From assembly GCA_964543855.1 (NCBI GenBank), contig CAZJAD010000018.1, positions 1 through 28,050 on the forward strand: 28,050 nucleotides of DNA. Reading direction: 5' to 3'. The stretch is from CAZJAD01 sp964543855. Lineage in GTDB: Bacteria > Electryoneota > RPQS01 > DYHQ01. The notes beneath the pieces were generated by a model. It saw only the letters and a list, made by a program, of their open reading frames with translations. It ran no database searches and was not told where the DNA came from. The position numbers and the translations under genes are program-made. How positions within the stretch are numbered: position 1 is the first letter of the stretch; each line of letters begins with the position of its first letter. Below are positions 23,048-28,050 of this stretch, in pieces.

Positions 23048-24289
23048 ATGAAGCGCCGAGTCGTTGTGACCGGGATGGGTGCAATCACCCCGGTCGGCAA
23101 TACGGTCAAGGACTTCTGGGATGGCCTTCTGGAAGGGCGAAGCGGTGCGGTTCCCATTAGTCACTTCGACTCCACCAACTTCGCCACTCGATTCGCCTGT
23201 GAGGTAAAGGGCTTCAGTCCCGAGCGCACGATTGATCCCAAAGAGGCTCGCCGTATGGAGCTGTTCACTCAGTACGCCGTGGTCGCCTCCGAGGAGGCTT
23301 CTCAGGATGCAAGGCTGCTTGATGGTGCGGTGGACCGCGACGGCGTTGGAGTCATCGTCGGGTCCGGCATCGGTGGTATGCGTATTTTTCAGGAGCAGTG
23401 CCGTGTTCTTGATCAAAAGGGACCGCGCCGCATGAATCCCTTCTTTGTTCCGATGATGATCGGAGATATCGCCGCGGGACAAATCTCCATTCGGCACGGT
23501 TTCGGAGGACCAAACTTCGGCACGGTTTCAGCTTGCTCCACGGCGGGACACGCGATCCATACTGCCATGCGGCTCATTCAGTACGGTGAGGTCGATGTGA
23601 TGATCACAGGCGGTACCGAGGGGGCAATTAGTCCGGTGGGCGTCGGCGGCTTCAATGCTATGAAGGCGATTTCTACACGCAATGATGCTCCGGAGAAGGC
23701 CAGTCGTCCTTTCGACCGCGACCGCGATGGTTTTGTGATGGGAGAGGGCGCCGGAATCCTCGTCCTGGAAGAACTCGAGCACGCGCGGCGAAGAGGGGCC
23801 AAGATCCACGCCGAGATCATCGGGGCGGGTGCCAGTGGCGACGCTTACCACATTACGGCACCTCATCCCGAAGGCAAGGGCGCTATTCGGGCCATGAAGG
23901 AGGCTCTCAAAGACGCGGGACTCACACCTTCCCAAGTGGACTATGTCAATGCCCATGGAACCGCAACGGATGTCGGCGATCCGATTGAAACACGAGCCAT
24001 CCGGGAAGTCTTTGACAGCCACGCGGACAAGCTGGCAGTGTCTTCGACGAAGTCCATGATCGGCCATCTGTTGGGAGCGGCCGGAGCGGTGGAGTTGATA
24101 GCGAGCATTCTGACGATTCGCGACAATATCATCCCACCGACGATCAATCTGGACAACCCGGACCCCGAGTGCGACCTCTACTATGTTCCGAACCGGGCTG
24201 AGAAGCGCCAGGTGGACATTGCGATCTCCAATACCTTCGGCTTCGGTGGGCACAACTCTACCATCGTGGTTCGTCGGTTCACGGAGTAA
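23048..24289 (+). CDS. fabF: 3-oxoacyl-[ACP] synthase II
   Basis: 413 residues, full length. FabF elongates acyl-ACP with malonyl-ACP. The catalytic set is C163 (VSACSTAGH), H303 (VNAHGTATD) and H340 (SMIGHLLGA), the same numbering as E. coli FabF. The C-terminal FGFGGHNSTIVV is also typical. It starts 12 nt after acpP with AAAGG upstream. Confidence 0.97.
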   Translation: MKRRVVVTGMGAITPVGNTVKDFWDGLLEGRSGAVPISHFDSTNFATRFACEVKGFSPERTIDPKEARRMELFTQYAVVASEEASQDARLLDGAVDRDGVGVIVGSGIGGMRIFQEQCRVLDQKGPRRMNPFFVPMMIGDIAAGQISIRHGFGGPNFGTVSACSTAGHAIHTAMRLIQYGEVDVMITGGTEGAISPVGVGGFNAMKAISTRNDAPEKASRPFDRDRDGFVMGEGAGILVLEELEHARRRGAKIHAEIIGAGASGDAYHITAPHPEGKGAIRAMKEALKDAGLTPSQVDYVNAHGTATDVGDPIETRAIREVFDSHADKLAVSSTKSMIGHLLGAAGAVELIASILTIRDNIIPPTINLDNPDPECDLYYVPNRAEKRQVDIAISNTFGFGGHNSTIVVRRFTE

Positions 24290-24306
24290 CCGGAAGAGCA
24301 CTCCGT
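24281..24306 (+). promoter_or_regulatory. Stem-loop enclosing the rnc ribosome binding site
   Basis: Perfect 7-bp stem ACGGAGT (24281-24287) / ACTCCGT (24300-24306). Its 12-nt loop contains GGAAGAG, the likely Shine-Dalgarno, and the rnc ATG follows one base after the stem. The fabF stop is at the end of the 5' arm. Confidence 0.4.
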
Positions 24307-24307
24307 C

Positions 24308-25102
24308 ATGCCAGCTTTCTGGACAAAGTGGTTCCGTCGGCCTGCGCACTATGGAATTGATCGCGCGACATTGAAGAGCCTTCAGGAATTGGAGAAGAAG
24401 ATTGGCTATCGCTTCACGAATCTGGATTATCTATCCTCGGCATTGAAGCATCGTAGCTGTCTCCAAGAGCTGAGTCAATCGCGACGCCATGCAAACGAAC
24501 GCCTTGAGTTTCTCGGCGACGCTGTTTTGGACCTCGTCTCCTCCGAGTTTTTCTATCACCACTTTCCTGACGAAGTTGAAGGCGAACTGACCAAAATGAA
24601 GTCGGTCATGGTCTCGGGGTCCGTGTTGGTCAGGGATGCAGAGCGTCTGGGTCTTGGCGAACATCTTTTTCTTTCCGAGAACGAGGAGCGCAGCGGTGGG
24701 CGAGCACGCAAATCCATTCTGGAAGATGCCTATGAAGCACTGCTGGGAGCCATGTACCTAGATGGCGGATATCGTGCCGTTCGTCACTTCCTCACGAAAG
24801 GCTTGCTGTGCAACTGGGAAGAGGTCGTCCACCAACCAGAGTTCATTAACTACAAAAGCCTGCTTCTGGAATACGCGCAAGGGAGCTCTCTCCCAAGTCC
24901 CACCTATGTCTTGCGGGATGAAAGTGGCCCCGATCATGCAAAGCATTTTGAGGTTGAGGTTTTTCTCGACGGTGAGATGATGGGAAAAGGTGAGGGAGGC
25001 TCCAAGAAAGTTGCAGAGCAGATGGCGGCCTGCGAGGCGGTGCAGCGATTGGGGATTGCCGCCGGACCGACCGGTGAAACACAGAGCGACATCACGGAGT
25101 AA
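24308..25102 (+). CDS. rnc: Ribonuclease III
   Basis: 264 residues, a little longer than E. coli RNase III because of an N-terminal extension of about 25 residues. It cleaves double-stranded RNA in rRNA precursors and some mRNAs. The signature NERLEFLGDAVLDL carries E64, E67 and D71; D140 and E143 (EDAYEALLGAMYLDGG) complete the metal site. The C-terminal dsRNA-binding domain starts near residue 180 (NYKSLLLEYAQ) and includes GGSKKVAEQMAACEA. rnc commonly follows the fab cluster in Firmicutes and other phyla. The start is the ATG at 24308. Confidence 0.96.
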   Translation: MPAFWTKWFRRPAHYGIDRATLKSLQELEKKIGYRFTNLDYLSSALKHRSCLQELSQSRRHANERLEFLGDAVLDLVSSEFFYHHFPDEVEGELTKMKSVMVSGSVLVRDAERLGLGEHLFLSENEERSGGRARKSILEDAYEALLGAMYLDGGYRAVRHFLTKGLLCNWEEVVHQPEFINYKSLLLEYAQGSSLPSPTYVLRDESGPDHAKHFEVEVFLDGEMMGKGEGGSKKVAEQMAACEAVQRLGIAAGPTGETQSDITE

Positions 25103-25110
25103 AGGACAGG

Positions 25111-25127
25111 CGAGATGAATCTCGTTT
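25111..25127 (+). terminator. Weak hairpin after rnc
   Basis: 5-bp stem CGAGA/TCTCG (25111-25115, 25120-25124) with a TGAA tetraloop, then TTT. It is in the 82-nt gap between rnc and the acyl-CoA dehydrogenase gene and may be the end of the lipid operon, but it is weak. Confidence 0.2.
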
Positions 25128-25184
25128 GGAGCCAAATTTGATGCGCGTCGGAAGAGAAGTGTAAGTGCGGAGGAAGGAACCTCT

Positions 25185-26342
25185 ATGGACTATTTTTTGA
25201 CCGAAGACCAGATAGCCCTTCGAGATCTTGTGCGCAAGATCGCCGATGAAAAGGTGCGCCCAGTGGCAGCCGAGTTGGATCGTGAGGGGAAGTTCTCTTG
25301 GGATTTGGTCAAGGTCTTTGCTGAGTCGGGCCTGTATGGCGTCGTGATCCCTGAGGAATATGGAGGGACAGGCCAGGGAGTTCTGGAACTGGCGATCGTC
25401 AGCGAAGAGCTGGCGAAGGCATGTGCCGGAGTGACCTTGGCGGTCGCCGCCTCCGCACTCGGTGCATTTCCCATCCTCATCTCAGGCAATGATGAACAGA
25501 GGAGTCGCTACCTTCCTGATCTTGCGTCGGGCAAGTACCTGGCAGCTTTCTGCTTGACCGAGCCCGAGGCAGGCTCGGACACGGCATCGATACGCACGCG
25601 AGCGACTCGTGTGGGCGACGAATATGTCCTGAACGGGAACAAGATATTCATCACTAACGGCGGAGTGGCGCATATCTACACGGTGATTGCCGTTACCGAT
25701 CCCAAGAGAGGGGCTCGCGGCGTCTCCGCTTTCATTGTGCAAGATGACTTTCCGGGTTTTCAGTTGGGCAAAGAAGAAGACAAGATGGGAATTCGTGCTT
25801 CGGCCACACGAGAAATCATTTTCGATGAGTGCCGGGTCCCCGCCAAAAACCTGCTGGGACGTGAAGGGGAAGGCTTCAGGGTTATGATACAAACGCTGGA
25901 CAAATCGCGTCCCGGGGTTGCCGCTCAAGCTTTGGGCATTGCCCAGGGAGCGCTTGACCTTGCCTTGGACTATACGCACAAACGTGTTCAGTTCGGGCGG
26001 CCAATATCAGGTAATCAAGGCATTCAGTTCATGTTGGCAGACATGGCGACGCAAATTGAAGCAGCCCGTGCGTTGGTCTACGCTGCTGCCCGATTCGTGG
26101 ATTCGGGTGCAAAGAATATCGCTCGAGCGTCCGCGATGTGCAAATTGATGGCATCCGATGTCGCAATGAAGGTGGCCACGGATGCCGTACAGCTTTTCGG
26201 CGGGTACGGCTACATGCGAGATTATCCCATTGAGAAATACATGCGCGATGCGAAGATCACCCAGATCTACGAGGGAACAAATCAGATTCAACGCTTGGTT
26301 ATCGCCCGTACACTGATACGCGAAGCGGCGGCCCGGGGATAG
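25185..26342 (+). CDS. Acyl-CoA dehydrogenase
   Basis: 385 residues, a normal-length FAD-dependent acyl-CoA dehydrogenase that introduces the alpha-beta double bond of acyl-CoA in beta-oxidation or branched-chain amino acid breakdown. Motifs are FCLTEPEAGSDTASI, GNKIFITNGGVA, VQFGRPIS and QLFGGYGYMRDYP. The catalytic base is E363 in IYEGTNQIQ, the position used by short-/medium-chain enzymes and butyryl-CoA dehydrogenase (not the isovaleryl type). No EtfAB is visible. The start has GGAGGAAGG upstream. One base separates it from the Nudix gene. Confidence 0.94.
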   Translation: MDYFLTEDQIALRDLVRKIADEKVRPVAAELDREGKFSWDLVKVFAESGLYGVVIPEEYGGTGQGVLELAIVSEELAKACAGVTLAVAASALGAFPILISGNDEQRSRYLPDLASGKYLAAFCLTEPEAGSDTASIRTRATRVGDEYVLNGNKIFITNGGVAHIYTVIAVTDPKRGARGVSAFIVQDDFPGFQLGKEEDKMGIRASATREIIFDECRVPAKNLLGREGEGFRVMIQTLDKSRPGVAAQALGIAQGALDLALDYTHKRVQFGRPISGNQGIQFMLADMATQIEAARALVYAAARFVDSGAKNIARASAMCKLMASDVAMKVATDAVQLFGGYGYMRDYPIEKYMRDAKITQIYEGTNQIQRLVIARTLIREAAARG

Positions 26343-26343
26343 C

Positions 26344-26868
26344 ATGGCACGCCCTCGCTACTGCAGTGCTTGTGGTGGTGTGCTCGAGGAAGCACAGGTT
26401 GAAGGTTGGGATCGGCTGATATGCAAGAACTGCGGGCGCATCACCTATTCGAATCCGATTCCGTCCGTCGCCGCGATCATCGAGCAGGATGGTGCGGTTC
26501 TCCTGGTGCAACGAGCCGTTGAGCCTGGAAAAGGAAGATGGTGTCTGCCCGGCGGATTCATCGAAATCGGCGAGTCCATCGAAGATGCTGTTGTCCGAGA
26601 GGTCAAAGAAGAGACGGGTCTGGACTGTCAACCGCTGGAGATTTTTGACGCATGCAGCGACCTCGGTGGCTACTATGGCGATATTTTGATTGTGTGCTAT
26701 CGAGCGCGCGTCCTCGGAGGCGAGCCGATAGCCGGTGATGATGCGATGGGTCTCGGGTTTTTTCGACAGAGCGATGTTCCGATGCTCGCGTTCCGATCCC
26801 ACCACCGGCTGTTAGAGAAATTCTGGGATCGAGTGTTGATGTCTCCCGATGCCGAGACGGAGTCATGA
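26344..26868 (+). CDS. Nudix hydrolase with N-terminal zinc ribbon
   Basis: 174 residues. A zinc ribbon is formed by C7, C10, C27 and C30, as in NudC-like proteins. The Nudix box is complete: G71-X5-E77-X7-R85-E86-V87-X-E89-E90-X-G92. These enzymes hydrolyse nucleoside diphosphates linked to another group, such as NAD(H), ADP-ribose or CoA derivatives. It lacks the extra NudC N-terminal domain, so the substrate is unknown. It is in an apparent operon with the acyl-CoA dehydrogenase (1-nt gap) and overlaps the next gene by 4 nt. Confidence 0.9.
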   Translation: MARPRYCSACGGVLEEAQVEGWDRLICKNCGRITYSNPIPSVAAIIEQDGAVLLVQRAVEPGKGRWCLPGGFIEIGESIEDAVVREVKEETGLDCQPLEIFDACSDLGGYYGDILIVCYRARVLGGEPIAGDDAMGLGFFRQSDVPMLAFRSHHRLLEKFWDRVLMSPDAETES

Positions 26869-27833
26869 AGATGAGATGGGTCGCGCTTCTCGCAGTGGCT
26901 GTGTGCTGGTGTGGATGCATGATTGAGGAGTCACCCGAAAACCAGACCGGCAGTGTCGAAGTACATCTCTTCGATTTGACTGGTGCTGAGATTTCCGATG
27001 CAGGCATATACATTGACGATGTCGAAACGGGATGGCGGACACCGGCGGTGGTGAGTGGCATCGCTGTCGGTTCTCGGCGGCTATGGGTCTGGAGATCAGG
27101 CTATGTTCCTGCCGACTCGACTGTCGAGGTTCTCCAGTGGGACACCGTTCAAGTGGCCCTTGTTGGAGAACCTGCCGATACCGGTGCCGTCGAGCTCGCG
27201 GGCGCCCCTGACGGAGTGACGCTTCTTCTGAACGGGGAACCCAGCGGCCAGACACCGCCGACAATCCTCTCTGAGATCGGAGTCGGCGATTATCGGCTCT
27301 CCGCCTATCTGCCGGGTCACGCCACGGAGTTGCCCGCTCTCTGGAGGGTGCAGGTCGCTGGAGCGGATACTGTGCGAATACCGATCCAGTTCACTCCGGG
27401 AGACTGCGGGAACGATGTTGATGACTTGCCTCACCCGTTTTCACTTGCCACGGATTGGAATCGAGATTTGGCGATCCAGGATTGGCGGGGACATGTCGTC
27501 CTTATCAACTTCTGGTTCGTAGACTGTCAGGCCTGTGTTCTCGAATTCCCTTATCTGCAACAGGTTTATGAGGAGTCGGGTGGTAATGGCGGCTTTCAGA
27601 TCCTGGCGATCAACCCGTGGGACACGATGGATCAGATCTGCGAGTTTCGTGCGGAAAGCGGTTTGACTTTTCCGTTTCTGAGAGATGGAGATCTGTCCGT
27701 CAGTCAAGCGTACGGTGTCTCGGTTTATCCCACCAATCTCTTGGTGGATAAGCGTGGCGTGATTCGCCATCGCCTTGGTCAAGTGACCTATGACGAGCTG
27801 CGGGCTCTGGTGGATCCGCTACTGTCTGAATAG
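26865..27833 (+). CDS. Lipoprotein with PEGA-like repeats and a C-terminal thioredoxin/TlpA domain
   Basis: 322 residues, overlapping the Nudix gene by ATGA. The N-terminus MKMRWVALLAVAVCWCGC looks like a lipoprotein signal, with C18 the likely lipidation site, although the lipobox is imperfect (WCGC). Two PEGA-like beta domains follow at about 28-98 and 104-175; the second has the clear pattern GVTLLLNGEPSGQTPPTI. Residues about 187-322 form a TlpA/AhpC-TSA fold: LINFWFVDCQACVLEFP with C221-X2-C224 and the cis-Pro segment VYPTNLLVD. A periplasmic disulfide reductase or thiol-delivery role is likely; the partner is unknown. The domain combination is less common than plain TlpA. Confidence 0.85.
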   Translation: MKMRWVALLAVAVCWCGCMIEESPENQTGSVEVHLFDLTGAEISDAGIYIDDVETGWRTPAVVSGIAVGSRRLWVWRSGYVPADSTVEVLQWDTVQVALVGEPADTGAVELAGAPDGVTLLLNGEPSGQTPPTILSEIGVGDYRLSAYLPGHATELPALWRVQVAGADTVRIPIQFTPGDCGNDVDDLPHPFSLATDWNRDLAIQDWRGHVVLINFWFVDCQACVLEFPYLQQVYEESGGNGGFQILAINPWDTMDQICEFRAESGLTFPFLRDGDLSVSQAYGVSVYPTNLLVDKRGVIRHRLGQVTYDELRALVDPLLSE

Positions 27834-27871
27834 AGAAACATGTGAAGGCGATAAGAGAACTGAGGAACGAG

Positions 27872-28050
27872 ATGGGCAAACTCATTGCACTGTTTATTAC
27901 CTTTCTTGTGGTGTCGTGTGCTTACGCCCAGACTTTCTCGTTTACGGCGGACACGGTTGCTCGCTACGGTGAGGCGGGACAACTCATTTCGTTTCACGCT
28001 CGATTCGAGAGTCTGATCGATGACACTCAGCGGATTAATTATCAGGTAGA
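27872..28050 (+). CDS. Secreted protein of unknown function, 3' partial
   Basis: The frame is open from the ATG at 27872 to the window end (59 complete residues). A GTG at 27842 in the same frame is possible, but AGGAACGAG just before 27872 favours the ATG. Residues 1-17 are a signal peptide (GKLIALFITFLVVSCAYA) with probable cleavage after AYA. The visible mature part, QTFSFTADTVARYGEAG followed by a beta-rich stretch, is too short to assign. It follows the thioredoxin lipoprotein after 38 nt and may share its mRNA. Confidence 0.7.
   Translation, partial: MGKLIALFITFLVVSCAYAQTFSFTADTVARYGEAGQLISFHARFESLIDDTQRINYQV

Noticed and set aside
1..28050. CRISPR arrays, insertion sequences, phage genes, toxin-antitoxin or defence systems
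   Set aside because: No regularly spaced repeats, terminal inverted repeats, transposase, integrase or defence-type proteins were seen; the gene content is metabolic and housekeeping throughout.

Overview
This 28 kb window reads as ordinary bacterial chromosome of about 57% G+C. Every confident gene is on the + strand and tightly packed. Alternative starts are common: TTG for purL, fabH and the serine-palmitoyltransferase-like gene, GTG for the bifunctional-nuclease-family gene and the GNAT-like gene. The mix suggests an uncultivated Gram-negative (diderm) lineage, perhaps of the FCB/Zixibacteria/Latescibacteria kind: a two-subunit glycine decarboxylase, a DinG helicase fused to an exonuclease, methylmalonyl-CoA epimerase, lipoproteins and PEGA domains, and a serine-palmitoyltransferase-like enzyme. 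That placement is inference only. Two runs of exactly 100 N show that this is a scaffold of draft contigs.

Layout. (1) 2-4812: gcvPB (5' end outside the window), a DEDDh-exonuclease/DinG helicase and methylmalonyl-CoA epimerase, closed by a terminator-like hairpin. (2) 4894-10381: a cystathionine/methionine gamma-lyase family enzyme, uvrC, and purL. purL is interrupted by an assembly gap, but the flanks share an exact 55-nt overlap; collapsing it restores one 744-aa protein. (3) 10382-10810: a 316-nt non-coding stretch with a candidate promoter, then tRNA-Arg(CCG). (4) 10811-16906: a small DUF4870/Tic20-like membrane protein, a serine-palmitoyltransferase-like alpha-oxoamine synthase, an overlapping GNAT-fold protein, comM/yifB, a second N gap, the 3' two-thirds of an acyl-activating AMP-ligase, and a lipoprotein alpha/beta hydrolase. 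(5) 16933-18156: a good sigma70-type promoter, a bifunctional nuclease/UVR protein and a DUF1844 protein. (6) 18207-25102: the classical lipid cluster yceD-rpmF-plsX-fabH-fabD-fabG-acpP-fabF-rnc. (7) 25185-28050: acyl-CoA dehydrogenase, Nudix hydrolase, a PEGA-thioredoxin lipoprotein and the start of another secreted protein.

How the genes fit together. Region 6 makes acyl-ACP from malonyl-ACP and feeds phospholipid synthesis through PlsX. In region 4, the alpha-oxoamine synthase, the GNAT protein and the acyl-activating ligase match three of the enzyme types needed for bacterial ceramide synthesis, so this locus may encode a sphingolipid module; this is the most interesting hypothesis here. 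The gamma-lyase next to methylmalonyl-CoA epimerase suggests a route from sulfur amino acids through 2-oxobutyrate and propionyl-CoA to succinyl-CoA.

I found no CRISPR array, insertion sequence, prophage or clear transfer signature. Apart from the possible ceramide module, the notable signals are the assembly artefact in purL and a set of hairpins placed on stop/start codon junctions, including ones that put the ribosome binding sites of fabD and rnc in loops.
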